Positions 52,353-61,189 are shown, counted from the first letter of the stretch. The stretch: DNA of 64,000 nt from Fimbriiglobus sp. (GCA_022841795.1 JALHQU010000004.1:21724-85723); one strand, 5' to 3'. Numbers and translations: made by a program. Notes: generated from the letters alone by a model not told the origin.

Positions 52353-52705
52353 GGAGAAATCCTCGGCTCGATAGTCTCGGTGGAATGTGCGGGCGGCGGC
52401 CGGGCGGACGGGGCGGCGGGCCGTAGCCCAACCTAGTTTATTCTTGACCCCCCCGCGGGAACGGGTAGGGGGTGGGGGGAATTTCACCCGGTGGGCAGTG
52501 ACGAAGAGACCTCATCCCCGGCCCGAAGCGACCTCACCCCCGGCCCCCTCTCCAAAGTGGAGAGGGGGAGATTCTTTGCCGCGACCTCCGGGAGCGGTGG
52601 CAGCTGTGCCGCTCCCGGAGGTCGCGGCGAAGAGCGGAGGCGTCCCACCGTTGAACACCCCCTCTCCGCTTTGGAGAGGGGGCCGGGGGGGTGAGGTCTT
52701 CGCCC
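52353..52705. other. korA-patatin gap filled with nested inverted repeats
   Basis: No gene is present. A GGCCCCCTCTCCAAAGTGGA... tract (about 52536-52570) mirrors one at about 52660-52695, and nested between them is copy 3 of the dispersed palindrome. The region near 52353-52450 should hold the korA promoter. Confidence 0.6.
52574..52632. repeat. Dispersed palindrome, copy 3
   Basis: Arms 52574-52597 and 52609-52632 (CTTTGCCGCGACCTCCGGGA... with its inverse) differ by a single base from perfect symmetry, with an 11-base loop. Confidence 0.88.
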
Positions 52706-54004
52706 CTACCGCGCCACCGGCGGTCGCATCGGCCCGCGGCGGGCCGCCGGCAGCGGGTTCGCCGGCACCTCCAACGGCACGCGGGTGAGCGTGGTACCGG
52801 TCCGCAGGAACGCCCCCTCGCCCGGCTCCAGCCCCGGCGGGGTGGTCCGCCAGTTCATCCCGCACGCCATCTGCAGCCGCCCCGCGTCGAACATCCGCGT
52901 CATCTCCTTCGGGTCGAAGTCGGTGCTGGACGCCGGCGCCGGGAAGTCGGCCGGGATGGACGCGGTGTAGTAGTTCATCCCCGTCAGCAGGCAGGCGGTG
53001 TACAGCTTGAGCAGGTCCCCGCGGGTCTGGGCGTAGATGAGGGTGGACACGCTGTCGGCGGCGATGAGCAGCGACCGCCGCGACACGGTCGTCGGGTCGG
53101 CGTACAGCTTACCGGCCACCAGGGTGAACACGTTCGACCCGTACAGCGACGCCGACGGGTCGCCCCGCAGCTCCGGCGGGGTGTACGGCGGGCGGAAGAA
53201 CAGGGCGTTCGTCACCCCGCCGTCCACGTGCCGCTCGGTCAACTCCTGTCCGTCCACCGTCACCGGGATGTGGACCGGCGGGAAGAACCCGGGAATCGCC
53301 GCCGACGCGAGCAGCACCTGGCGGAACAGGGCCAGGTCGTCCATCGTCCCGCGGCAGGCGATCTCGCCCAGGTCCCAGATGACCGGCCGCTTCGCCTCCA
53401 GTTCGGTGGTGCCGACGTACAACCGCCGCCCGGCCCGGTGTTCGGCCGCGATCCGCCGCAGCAGGTCGGGCGTCACCATCCGCTCGATCTGGCGGACGAG
53501 CGGGGAGCTGTCGGCGAACGACTCGGTGGCCAGCAGCAGGGTGCGGACGGTCTTGCGGATGCGGAACACGTCGGTGTTCCGCAGGGTGGTGTACACCTCG
53601 CGGAGCATCGGGTCGTACTCCGGGCCGAGGAATGCCAGCGGGGCGATGAGCGCGCCGGTGGACACCCCCGTCACCACGTCGAACTGCGGGCGGGTGCCGG
53701 ACTCGGTCCAGCCGAACAACACGCCGGCCGAGTACGCCCCGAACGACCCGCCGCCGGACAGCACCAGCACGTTCCGCACCGGCGGCAGCACCGCCGGCCG
53801 CCGCTCCTGCCGCAGCCGCTCAGCCACCGCGAACAGCTCTTTCATGTCCAGCCCGCTCTCGGCGTCCGCCTCGCCCGCCGGGTCGAGCAGCTCGACCGGG
53901 TTGAACCCGGCCTTGATCGGCGCCGGCGGTTGCAGCATCCGCCCGCAGCCGGCACACAGCACCAGCGCGAGAACGAACAGCGGCGACAGCAAGCGGACGG
54001 ACAC
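52706..54004 (-). CDS. Patatin-like phospholipase lipoprotein
   Basis: 432 residues from the GTG at 54004, preceded by GGGGGAG at a 6-base spacing. The hydrophobic start (SVRLLSPLFVLALVLCAGC) is a lipoprotein-like signal, with Cys in place of the usual Leu/Val at -3 of the lipobox. The patatin fold is shown by the oxyanion loop [20 protein letters not shown], the nucleophile elbow VTGVSTGALIAPLAF (GxSxG) and the catalytic Asp in VDGGVTNALFF. It would be a membrane-anchored serine acyl hydrolase acting on lipids. Length is usual for this group. The C-terminal Arg/Pro-rich end is unremarkable. Confidence 0.9.
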   Translation of the reverse strand: MSVRLLSPLFVLALVLCAGCGRMLQPPAPIKAGFNPVELLDPAGEADAESGLDMKELFAVAERLRQERRPAVLPPVRNVLVLSGGGSFGAYSAGVLFGWTESGTRPQFDVVTGVSTGALIAPLAFLGPEYDPMLREVYTTLRNTDVFRIRKTVRTLLLATESFADSSPLVRQIERMVTPDLLRRIAAEHRAGRRLYVGTTELEAKRPVIWDLGEIACRGTMDDLALFRQVLLASAAIPGFFPPVHIPVTVDGQELTERHVDGGVTNALFFRPPYTPPELRGDPSASLYGSNVFTLVAGKLYADPTTVSRRSLLIAADSVSTLIYAQTRGDLLKLYTACLLTGMNYYTASIPADFPAPASSTDFDPKEMTRMFDAGRLQMACGMNWRTTPPGLEPGEGAFLRTGTTLTRVPLEVPANPLPAARRGPMRPPVAR

Positions 54005-54074
54005 GACACACTCCCCCCAGATTGAGCGAGGGCGGGAGATAGCCGGCGACGGGACGGGGTGCAAGCGGAGGTGT

Positions 54075-54136
54075 AAGTAGTAGGCACACTCCGTGTGCCG
54101 TTCTCCATGACGGCACACGGAGTGTGCCTACTACTT
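54075..54136. repeat. 26-base perfect inverted repeat upstream of the patatin gene
   Basis: AAGTAGTAGGCACACTCCGT... (54075-54100) is inverted at 54111-54136 with a 10-base loop. The right arm touches the last codon of tmk. It probably terminates tmk transcription ahead of the patatin promoter. Confidence 0.88.
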
Positions 54137-54779
54137 ATTGCATCAACCTATGCTTCGCCAGCAGTTCCTGCACGTCGGCGAAAATAGCGTCGGCCACCGC
54201 GTCCACCGGCCCGCGGGCGTCGATGATTCGATGCGTGTCCGGCCGCTCGCGGGCTTCCATCAAGAACCCGTCCCGCACCCGCTGGAAGTACCAGTCGTCG
54301 CGGCTCTCCACCCGGTCGGCGGTGCCGGGGCGGCGGGCCTTCGCCACCTCCACCGGCAGGTCGAGTACGATCACCCGGTCCGGCTCGATGCCGCCGGTGC
54401 TGAACCGCCCGATCGTCCACAGGTCGGCCGGGTCCAGCCCGCCGGCGTGCCCCTGGTACACCACGTTCGCCAGCAGGAACCGGTCCGACAGCACCACCTC
54501 CTCGCGGGCCAGCGCCGGACGGATGATCCGTTCCACCAACTCCGCCCGGCTGGCCATGAACATGAGCGCCTCGGCCCGCATGCTCATCTGCGTGGACCGG
54601 CCGTACAGCAGGATCTCCCGCAGCTTCGCCCCGAGGTCCGTCCCGCCGGGGTCGGTGCAGACCGTGACCGGCACGCCCAGTCCCCGCAGCCGCTCGGCCA
54701 GCAAGTTCAGTTGCGTGGTCTTGCCGGTGCCGTCGATGCCGTCGAGGGAGACGAACGCGGGGCGGGGGTTAGTCGGCAT
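54135..54779 (-). CDS. tmk: Thymidylate kinase
   Basis: 214 residues. The P-loop FVSLDGIDGTGKTTQLNLLA starts at residue 9. The DR(Y/F) motif appears as VVLSDRFLLANVVYQGHAGG, and the substrate-binding lid lies in ADRVESRDDWYFQRVRDGF. It phosphorylates dTMP to dTDP in DNA precursor synthesis. The FMASRAELVERIIRPAL helix is conserved. Its start overlaps the stop region of the small lipoyl-like gene by 11 bases, so they are co-translated. The dTMP pocket residues deviate in places, but no catalytic loss is evident. Confidence 0.93.
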   Translation of the reverse strand: MPTNPRPAFVSLDGIDGTGKTTQLNLLAERLRGLGVPVTVCTDPGGTDLGAKLREILLYGRSTQMSMRAEALMFMASRAELVERIIRPALAREEVVLSDRFLLANVVYQGHAGGLDPADLWTIGRFSTGGIEPDRVIVLDLPVEVAKARRPGTADRVESRDDWYFQRVRDGFLMEARERPDTHRIIDARGPVDAVADAIFADVQELLAKHRLMQ

Positions 54780-55011
54780 GCGGGGGGTCGGGGTCGAGGG
54801 TGCCGAGCGGCTGTCCGGGTGAAAGTGTATCGAGCGGGCGGGCGAACTGCGCGGCGATCACCCCGGACGCCGGCGCCGGCAGGTCCACCACCACCCCGCG
54901 GATGCGGACCTCGGCCACCCGCTCGCCCTCCAGCACGCGGTCGCCGACGGCGACGTGCCACAGGCCGAACGTGACCGGCGACGAACCGAGATCGGGCAGG
55001 GGGATGTTCAC
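54769..55011 (-). CDS. Biotin/lipoyl-attachment-like domain protein lacking the modified lysine
   Basis: 80 residues forming one lipoyl/biotinyl hammerhead: FGLWHVAVGDRVLEGERVAE, VRIRGVVVDLPAPASGVIAA, and LDTLSPGQPLGTLDPD. In carrier domains the turn reads E-(T/S)-D-K-A; here the aligned turn is R-I-R-G-V, so the acceptor lysine is missing. It overlaps the tmk start by 11 bases. It lies near lipA and lipB on the same strand, with one other gene between. It may be a non-modified structural or regulatory relative of an E2/GcvH-type domain. Confidence 0.75.
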   Translation of the reverse strand: MNIPLPDLGSSPVTFGLWHVAVGDRVLEGERVAEVRIRGVVVDLPAPASGVIAAQFARPLDTLSPGQPLGTLDPDPPHAD

Positions 55012-55049
55012 GGTATCGATCCCGGTGATTCATCGACAAAAGACCCCCT

Positions 55050-55230
55050 CACCCGCGCTCGGCTCCCGCCGAGCTTGCCCTCTCCCCCGCGAGCGGGGGA
55101 GAGGGATGGGGCCACACAGCCACCTCATTCGTAACCGACTGTCGGAGGCCAGCCACCCCCACCTCTCCCCTGCGGAGCGGGGGAGAGGTCGCCGCAGATT
55201 GCGGAGCAATCGCGGCGGGTGAGGGGGTCT
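55050..55230. repeat. Inverted-repeat block (CCCCCTCACCCG / CGGGTGAGGGGGT)
   Basis: The gap between the lipoyl-like gene and the 55231 gene is made largely of inverted G/C-rich repeats: outer arms ACCCCCTCACCCG (about 55051) and CGGGTGAGGGGGT (about 55218), and inner CTCTCCCCCGCGAG / GCGGGGGAGAGGT-type arms. No gene is supported. Confidence 0.6.
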
Positions 55231-55608
55231 TCACCCTTCACCCGACACCTTGAATTCAGCCTCCATAGCCGCTTTCAACGCATCTAACCCGCGTTCCAAT
55301 TCGACTGACTCGCCTCGTGGGGTGACATACAAGCACGTCACCGGCTCCTCGTGACCCAATCCGAACGTGACGTGGAAGTCCTTCCCGCTCACGACCCCTT
55401 CGAGCAAGGCGGGTAACGTTTCCAGTGATTGGCGGATGAACGACGGTAGTTCGATTCCCCGTTCCTTCGCGATCCGCAGCTTCTCCTGACCGCTCGTCGT
55501 CCAGGCAAATTGGACCGTCGGGAATGCACCGCGAATCAACGCTTGGATTTCATCGAACGACCCGAGCGGCTTGCCGTCGGTCCGCTTCAACGTGTACTCC
55601 GTTGCCAT
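55231..55608 (-). CDS. Hypothetical protein
   Basis: 125 residues (ATEYTLKRTDGKPLGSFDEI, SFIRQSLETLPALLEGVVSG, EEPVTCLYVTPRGESVELER). It is soluble and mixed alpha/beta, and the family is not recognised. It lies 24 bases downstream of lipA on the same strand and may be co-transcribed with it. A role in lipoate metabolism would be inferred from position only. Confidence 0.68.
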   Translation of the reverse strand: MATEYTLKRTDGKPLGSFDEIQALIRGAFPTVQFAWTTSGQEKLRIAKERGIELPSFIRQSLETLPALLEGVVSGKDFHVTFGLGHEEPVTCLYVTPRGESVELERGLDALKAAMEAEFKVSGEG

Positions 55609-55632
55609 CGTCGCCCTCCGTGGGATGTGCCG

Positions 55633-56514
55633 TCAATGCGGCACCATCTCGTCGGCGTGGTAGCTGCTCCGCACGAACGGGCCGGCGACCACCTGCTTGA
55701 ACCCGAGCAGCCGCGCCCGTGCCGCGATGTCGTCGAACTCCGCCGGCGGGACGAACCGGGCGACCGGGATGTGCTTGAGCGTCGGGGCGAGGTACTGACC
55801 CAGCGTCAGCACGTCGCACCCGACCGCCCGTAGGTCGGCGAACACGTCGAACAGCTCCTCCACCGTCTCGCCGATGCCGGCCATCAGCCCGGCCTTCGTG
55901 ACGATGTGCGGGGCCGTCCGCTTCACCCGTTCCAGCAAATCCAGGCTCCGCCGGTATTCGGCCCTCCCGCGGACCACCCGGTACAGCCGCGGCACGGTTT
56001 CCAGGTTGTGGTTGAACACCTCCGGGTTCGCCGCCACCACCGTGTCGATCGCGGTGGCGTCGCCGAGGAAGTCCGGCGTCAGTACCTCCACCGCCGCGGC
56101 CATCCGCCGTCGCACGGCGTGAATGCACCGGGCGAAGTGCCCCGCCCCGCCGTCCGGCAGATCGTCCCGCGTGACGGACGTAATCACCACATGCTTCAGC
56201 CCCAGTCGCACAGCCGCCTCGGCCACCCGTTCCGGCTCGTCGTCGGCCACCACCTCCGGCGTGCCCATCTTCGGCACCGAGCAGAACCCGCACGGCCGGG
56301 TACACATGTTCCCCAGCACCATGAACGTGGCCGTGCGGCGGCTCCAGCAGTCCGGCCGGTTCGGGCAGCGGGCGCTCTCGCACACCGTCTCCAGCCCGAG
56401 TTCCTGCACCAGCCCGGACGTGAAGAAGTTCTCGTTGCCCGTCGGCAACGGCCGCTTCAGCCAGTCGGGCAGGCGGCGGGCGGGCGGTTTATCCAGTACG
56501 GCGAGTGAACGCAT
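55633..56514 (-). CDS. lipA: Lipoyl synthase
   Basis: 293 residues. The auxiliary cluster motif CESARCPNRPDCW and the radical-SAM motif CTRPCGFC are intact, as are FMVLGNMCTRPCGF, KHVVITSVTRDDLPDGGAGH and TKAGLMAGIGET; the C-terminal RSSYHADE fits the family. It inserts two sulfurs into octanoyl chains on E2/GcvH domains to make lipoyl groups. The ATG overlaps the 3' end of lipB by 26 bases, so the two are translationally linked. It appears fully functional, unlike the lipB homologue beside it. Confidence 0.96.
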   Translation of the reverse strand: MRSLAVLDKPPARRLPDWLKRPLPTGNENFFTSGLVQELGLETVCESARCPNRPDCWSRRTATFMVLGNMCTRPCGFCSVPKMGTPEVVADDEPERVAEAAVRLGLKHVVITSVTRDDLPDGGAGHFARCIHAVRRRMAAAVEVLTPDFLGDATAIDTVVAANPEVFNHNLETVPRLYRVVRGRAEYRRSLDLLERVKRTAPHIVTKAGLMAGIGETVEELFDVFADLRAVGCDVLTLGQYLAPTLKHIPVARFVPPAEFDDIAARARLLGFKQVVAGPFVRSSYHADEMVPH

Positions 56515-57205
56515 AACGGGTGGTGTAGAGGGTGCTGAGCGGGCGGCGAGTCGGGACGATGCCGCGGCGGAGGGCGAAGCGGTCGCACACGGCGGTCATC
56601 AGCCGCTGGCGGACGGCCGCCAGCGTGACGCGGGCGATGCTCTCCCGCTGGAGGGAGGTCATCGGCGTCGGATCGCCGTCCACGTCGATGTCGCGGAACG
56701 GCTCCAGGTCCGGGGACACGTTTATTACTAGGCCGAACAGGCTGACCCCGTTCCGAACCGCCGCCCCGACGTGGGCGATCCGCCGGCCCCGCACCCGCAC
56801 CGTGACGGCCTGTTCGTCCGCTTCCACCGGCAGGTCGTACTTGGCGACCACGGCGGCGGCGATGTTCACCAGGGCGCGGGCGTACTCGCCGGGGGACACG
56901 CCGAACTCGGACAGCGGCAGGATGGGGTAGCACGTCGCCTGGCCGGGCAGGTGCAGCATGGCCCCGCCGCCGCGGGGGACGAACGCCAGTGGCAGCTTGC
57001 GGGCGACCAGTTGGGCGTCGGTTAATCGCACCTGCAGCCGGCTGCCCTCGCGGCCGACGGTGACGCCGGGCGGGTGGTCGGCGAACAGCACCGCCGGCAC
57101 CGCCGGGTGGCCGGACACCTCGTACACCAGCCGCCGCTGCGCGGTGGTCAGTTCGTCCACCGAGAGCGGGGCGTCGGGTTCGGCGTCGGCGAGCGGGTCG
57201 GTCAA
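56489..57205 (-). CDS. lipB: LipB/LplA-fold octanoyltransferase homologue with altered catalytic residues
   Basis: 238 residues from a TTG start at 57205, preceded by GAGG. The fold markers are GVTVGREGSRLQV, VPRGGGAMLHLPGQATCYPI (RGG and HxPGQ retained), and RRIAHVGAAVRNGVSLFGLV with INVSPDLEPF. In E. coli LipB the catalytic Lys lies in G-x-K-K-I and the Cys in NPCG. Here the aligned positions are RGRRIAHVG (Arg) and DVDGDPTPMTSL (no Cys). The dyad used for octanoyl transfer thus appears lost. The protein may act differently (for example LplA-like or amidotransferase) or be impaired. It is upstream of and overlaps lipA. Confidence 0.82.
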   Translation of the reverse strand: MTDPLADAEPDAPLSVDELTTAQRRLVYEVSGHPAVPAVLFADHPPGVTVGREGSRLQVRLTDAQLVARKLPLAFVPRGGGAMLHLPGQATCYPILPLSEFGVSPGEYARALVNIAAAVVAKYDLPVEADEQAVTVRVRGRRIAHVGAAVRNGVSLFGLVINVSPDLEPFRDIDVDGDPTPMTSLQRESIARVTLAAVRQRLMTAVCDRFALRRGIVPTRRPLSTLYTTRYAFTRRTG

Positions 57206-57363
57206 ACCGGGGCCTCGGTGAATCCGCGGGGCGCACAGCTAAGTTTACCACCTGACTCATCGCCGCGACCAGCGGAGGAAAGGTGAACCGGCGGCGTGAG
57301 CCGCCTGGGTGGTTAAACCACCCGACGGGCTGACGCCCGCGGTTCACCGGAATCGGAGTTCCC
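57206..57363. other. Divergent gap with imperfect palindrome
   Basis: GGTGAACCGGCGGCGTGAGC... (about 57281) is mirrored by GCTGACGCCCGCGGTTCACC (about 57330) with mismatches. The gap holds the starts of lipB (minus) and the glycosyltransferase gene (plus). No further gene is seen. Confidence 0.5.
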
Positions 57364-58983
57364 ATGCCCTGGCGCGACCAACTGTTCCTGCTCCTGCTGG
57401 CCGCGGCCCTCACCCTGTCCAACGCGGTCAAGCCGGCGGTGGTGGACGACACCGCGTACCTGTTGTTCGCCCGGCACCTGGCGAAAAACCCCACCGATCC
57501 CTACGGATTTGAGCTGCACTGGTACCAGCGGCCGGAGCCGGCCATGCACATCCTCGCCCCGCCGGTGTTGCCGTACTGGGCGGCCGGCGGCATGGCGGTG
57601 GTCGGCGACAACCTGTTCCTGCTCAAGTTGTGGCTGTTCCCGTTCGCCGGGGTTCTGGCGGTGGCGGTGTTCACCCTGGTGAAGCGGTTCGCCCCGGTGG
57701 TGGCGCGGGTGGGCACCACGGTGTTCGTGCTGTCGCCGGCGGTGCTGCCGCTGTTCAACGTGATGCTCGACGTGCCCGCGCTCGCTCTTGGGCTGGCCGG
57801 GCTGAGCGTATTCGTCCGCGGGTGCGACCGGCGGCAGTTCACCTGGATCGTGTTCGCTGGCGTGCTGGTCGGGCTGGCGATGCAGACGAAGTATTCGATG
57901 CTGGTCGCCCCGGTGGTGCTGGCGTGGTACGGCATCCTGCACCGGCGGTGGGCGGACGTGCTGATAACCGTGGGCCTCGCCGCCGGGCTGTTCGCCGGGT
58001 GGGAATGGTACGTGCACCGGAAGTACGGCGAGTCGCACTTCCTGTTTCACCTACGGGGCGAGTCCGGCACGAAGGACTTCGCCGACCAGCTGGCGTACAA
58101 GTGCGGCCTGCTCCGCCCGCTGCTGGCGCACCTCGGGCTGCTGGCGGCTGGCGTCGCGTTCTGGGCGTCGTCCGCGGCCGGGTTCAACCGGACGGCCCGG
58201 TGGGTGGCGGTCGGGGTGTTCGCCATCCTCGTCGGGCTGGTGGTGGCGCCAATCGAGCGCTACGGCGACCACACCCGCGAGGTGCTGTTCGCCGTGATCG
58301 GGACTGGCGTGTTCGTGACGCTGGCGGTGGTGGCGTGGCGGCTGTGGCCGCACACGGACCGGCTCGACCTGGTGTTCCTGATCGGCTGGCTCGCGATCGA
58401 GTCGGCGGCGTGCGTGGCCCTCACCCCGTTTGCGGCGGCCCGGCGGGTGATGGGCGTGTCGGCGGCGGCGGTGGTGCTGGCGGCGGTCGGCGTGGCCCGG
58501 TTCGGCGCCCCGCGGGGGCTGGCGGCGGGGGCCGTCGGGCTGGGGATCGCGGTGGCCGCGCTCGACTGGTACGACGCCCACCCGGAGCAGGTGCTGGCCG
58601 AACAGGCCGCGGGGGTGGCGAAGCCGGGCGACGGTGGCACCGTCTGGTTTCACGGCCACTGGGCGTTCCAGTTCTACTGCACGCGGGCGGGGATGACGGC
58701 GGTGGTGCCGGGCGTGTCCGAGTTGCGGGCCGGCGACCGGCTAGTATACCCGCTCCCGCCGGACGGGCTGACCGAACAGGACTTCTACCGCCCGCACCAC
58801 GGGTACGCCTTCCTGAAGCCGGACCCGGAGCGGACGGAGTTACTGAGCGTGCTGACGTGGGACGACCCGGTGCCGCTGACCACGCTGCCGAGCCTGTACG
58901 GCGGCGGGCTGCCGGTGCGGGGGCGGACCGGCCCGCGGATGCGGGTGGGGGTGTACCGGGTGACGGAAGACTGGCGGCCGTAA
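57364..58983 (+). CDS. Polytopic glycosyltransferase (GT39/PMT-like)
   Basis: 539 residues, with GGAG ahead of the ATG. A signal-like first span is followed by AVKPAVVDDTAYLLFARHLA: the early acidic D-D pair in the first periplasmic loop is a hallmark of lipid-linked-sugar glycosyltransferases of the GT39/PMT/ArnT type. About ten further spans follow (for example VFAGVLVGLAMQTKYSMLVA, LITVGLAAGLFAGWEWYV, WVAVGVFAILVGLVVAPI). The C-terminal soluble part (FHGHWAFQFYCTRAGMTAVV) is periplasmic. It would transfer sugar from a polyprenyl carrier. The substrate is unknown. It is a single gene followed by a hairpin repeat. Confidence 0.86.
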   Translation: MPWRDQLFLLLLAAALTLSNAVKPAVVDDTAYLLFARHLAKNPTDPYGFELHWYQRPEPAMHILAPPVLPYWAAGGMAVVGDNLFLLKLWLFPFAGVLAVAVFTLVKRFAPVVARVGTTVFVLSPAVLPLFNVMLDVPALALGLAGLSVFVRGCDRRQFTWIVFAGVLVGLAMQTKYSMLVAPVVLAWYGILHRRWADVLITVGLAAGLFAGWEWYVHRKYGESHFLFHLRGESGTKDFADQLAYKCGLLRPLLAHLGLLAAGVAFWASSAAGFNRTARWVAVGVFAILVGLVVAPIERYGDHTREVLFAVIGTGVFVTLAVVAWRLWPHTDRLDLVFLIGWLAIESAACVALTPFAAARRVMGVSAAAVVLAAVGVARFGAPRGLAAGAVGLGIAVAALDWYDAHPEQVLAEQAAGVAKPGDGGTVWFHGHWAFQFYCTRAGMTAVVPGVSELRAGDRLVYPLPPDGLTEQDFYRPHHGYAFLKPDPERTELLSVLTWDDPVPLTTLPSLYGGGLPVRGRTGPRMRVGVYRVTEDWRP

Positions 58984-58990
58984 ATTCTTC

Positions 58991-59045
58991 CGTGGCACCG
59001 GCGGCCCGCCGGTGGGTTGAACACCGGCGGGCCGCCGGTGCCACG
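58991..59045. repeat. 24-base perfect inverted repeat between convergent genes
   Basis: CGTGGCACCGGCGGCCCGCC... (58991-59014) is inverted at 59022-59045 with a 7-base loop, between the glycosyltransferase and HEAT-protein stops. It could stop transcription from both sides. Confidence 0.88.
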
Positions 59046-59053
59046 AAATCCTG

Positions 59054-60970
59054 TCACCGCACCATCGCCTTGATCAGGTTCGAGTTCTGGTCCTTGCTGT
59101 AGAACGCCCACACCTCTTCGCCTTTGGGCGTCTTCTCCACGATCCGCGGCGGGTAGTAGTTGTTGTCCGAGTACAGCACGTTCCCGTTCGGCAGCTTCTG
59201 CCCGACGTTGCTGTACACGTTCTGGATCTTGGTGCCCTCCGCCTTGCCCGTCTTCAGGTTGTACTCCATGATCTGGTTCTGCTCGACCACCAGCACGCTG
59301 TCCTCCCCGGACTGCTGGATGAGCGACTTCTGGTACTGGTTCTGCGACCCGACGTTGAACGCCTTCTTGCCCTCCACCTCTTTCCCCTTCTCGTCCACCA
59401 CCATCACCTTGTTGGTGTTCAGCTGCAGCACCAGCTCGCCGTTCTTCAGCCGGGTGGCCCCGACCAGGTCGTAGGCCGGCTGCTTGTTCACCTCCCGGTT
59501 GTACTTGAACACCTCCTTGCCGTCCTTGTCGAACTCGGCCACCCCGCACGCGTGGACGACGAACACGTTCCCGTTCTCCCGCACCTGCACCCCTTTGGGC
59601 TGGAAGTTGTTGCGGGCGTTCTGGGCGACCGGGATGGTCCAGGTGGCCGTCACCTTGCCGCTCAGGTCGCGGACGTTCACCTGCGCCGCCCCGTACTCCA
59701 TGCTGAACACCCGGTCGGCCCCGTCGATGGCCACGTCCAGCACCTGGTTGTTCACCTGGAACCCGGTCTGCAGCCGCACCTTGTCGTCCGTCCCGTACTC
59801 GGTGACGGTCACCTGCTGGCCGGCCCCGCCCCAGAAGTTGGCGGCGATGAGGAAGTGTCCGCGGAGGGTCTGCTTCACCTCGATCTTGGCCAGGTCGGTC
59901 TTGTCCTTGGCGGTGGCCCACCACTTGTTCCAGGCGTCGCGGGTGCCCTCCCGCGACTTCTTGTTGCTCGCCAGTTCCTTGTCCGGGGACGACTGGTTGC
60001 GGGTGTGCTTGCACCGCTCCGCCGGGGCGTCCTTGCCGGCGATCTGCAGCAGCAGCTCCTCCGCCTGCCAGCTCTGCCCGCGGGTCATGTCCGGCATCAG
60101 GTCGATGAGCACCGGCACCGCGTCCTTCACCTTGGCGTCGGCCACCAGGGTGCGGGCGAGCACGAACCGCACCGCCGGGTCCTTGTCCACCTTCGCCATC
60201 TCGACGAACTTCGGCTGGAGCTCGGGGAACCGCAGCGGCTTGCCCGGCGTGCCGCCCTCGATGAGCGCCAGCGCCGCCACCCGCCGGCGGACGGCGTTGT
60301 CGTCCGACAGGGCTTTCACCAGCAGGTCGTTCGGCTTGCCGTCCGGCCCGGCGGCCGTCTCCCGCAGCGCCTCCTGGATGACGTCCACCACCGCCGCCGA
60401 GTCGGCCAGCGGCAGGAACCCGAGGACGGTGGGCAGCGCCTGCGGGTCCTTCGACCGGCCGAGGGTGCGGATGACCGCCGCCGTGATGTCCGCCCCCACC
60501 GCCTTCTCCTTCTCCATCCGCCGGATGGCCTGCTTCGCCCGGTAGATCACCTCCGGGTCGGCGGACGACGACTCGTCCTTGGCCGCGATCCGCAGCGGGG
60601 CGACCGCCTTGCCGCCGATCTGCACCAGTTGGTCCTGCGCGGCGACGCGGTCGTCGAACTTGTTCTCCCCGCCCATCTTCCTGATCAGGTCGTTGATCTT
60701 GCCCAGGTCCACGTCGTTCAGCGTGCGGGACTTCAGGTACTCGATCAGGCCGGCGGTGTCGTCCGGCTTCAGCCCGGCGGCGGTGAGCGCCTGCTTGTCC
60801 AGCTCCACCGGGTCGGCCGGCTTCTTCTTGTCGTCCGCCTTGGTGGTGGCCCCCGGCGGGGGCGGCGGTGCCGGCGGCAGGGCCGGCTTCGGGGGCGCCT
60901 GGGCGATCACAACGGCCGCCAGGGCGGCGGGCACCAGCCCGGCGGACAGGAACAGGCGGGGGAGACGCAT
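59054..60970 (-). CDS. Secreted HEAT-repeat and beta-propeller protein
   Basis: 638 residues from the ATG at 60970, preceded by GGAG; the open extension to 61705 is antisense to another gene. A signal peptide (RLPRLFLSAGLVPAALAAVV) is followed by a Pro/Ala/Lys-rich linker. Then come HEAT-like helical repeats (about 90-330: AVAPLRIAAKD, VIYRAKQAIRRMEKE, NAVRRRVAALALIEGG) and, from about 370, PQQ/arylsulfotransferase-like blades (VQVRENGNVFVVHACGVAEF, GATRLKNGELVLQLNTN, VGQKLPNGNVLYSDNNYYPP). Fusions of this kind are common in planctomycete secretomes. It probably acts as a periplasmic scaffold; no catalytic residues were identified. Confidence 0.85.
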   Translation of the reverse strand: MRLPRLFLSAGLVPAALAAVVIAQAPPKPALPPAPPPPPGATTKADDKKKPADPVELDKQALTAAGLKPDDTAGLIEYLKSRTLNDVDLGKINDLIRKMGGENKFDDRVAAQDQLVQIGGKAVAPLRIAAKDESSSADPEVIYRAKQAIRRMEKEKAVGADITAAVIRTLGRSKDPQALPTVLGFLPLADSAAVVDVIQEALRETAAGPDGKPNDLLVKALSDDNAVRRRVAALALIEGGTPGKPLRFPELQPKFVEMAKVDKDPAVRFVLARTLVADAKVKDAVPVLIDLMPDMTRGQSWQAEELLLQIAGKDAPAERCKHTRNQSSPDKELASNKKSREGTRDAWNKWWATAKDKTDLAKIEVKQTLRGHFLIAANFWGGAGQQVTVTEYGTDDKVRLQTGFQVNNQVLDVAIDGADRVFSMEYGAAQVNVRDLSGKVTATWTIPVAQNARNNFQPKGVQVRENGNVFVVHACGVAEFDKDGKEVFKYNREVNKQPAYDLVGATRLKNGELVLQLNTNKVMVVDEKGKEVEGKKAFNVGSQNQYQKSLIQQSGEDSVLVVEQNQIMEYNLKTGKAEGTKIQNVYSNVGQKLPNGNVLYSDNNYYPPRIVEKTPKGEEVWAFYSKDQNSNLIKAMVR

Positions 60971-61060
60971 GACGCACTCCGAAGTTCGTGGCGAACCGCT
61001 GGGGATGATTGTACGGCCGGCGGCCGAGTGACGGAATGGGCAATGTGAAGGCGTTACACT

Positions 61061-61119
61061 CTTCGCCGCGACCTCCGGGAGCGGTGACAGCTTGGCCGCT
61101 CCCGGAGGTCGCGGCGAAG
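61061..61119. repeat. Dispersed palindrome, copy 4
   Basis: Perfect 24-base arms (61061-61084 and 61096-61119) with an 11-base loop carry the same core as copies 1-3. It lies between the divergent HEAT-protein and DUF1571 genes. Confidence 0.9.
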
Positions 61120-61189
61120 AGGAATATCGTTCGGGTTGCCCCCGCGCCGCCCCGTGGGTATCATTCCGCGGTTTGCAGGAGGCCGTTCC

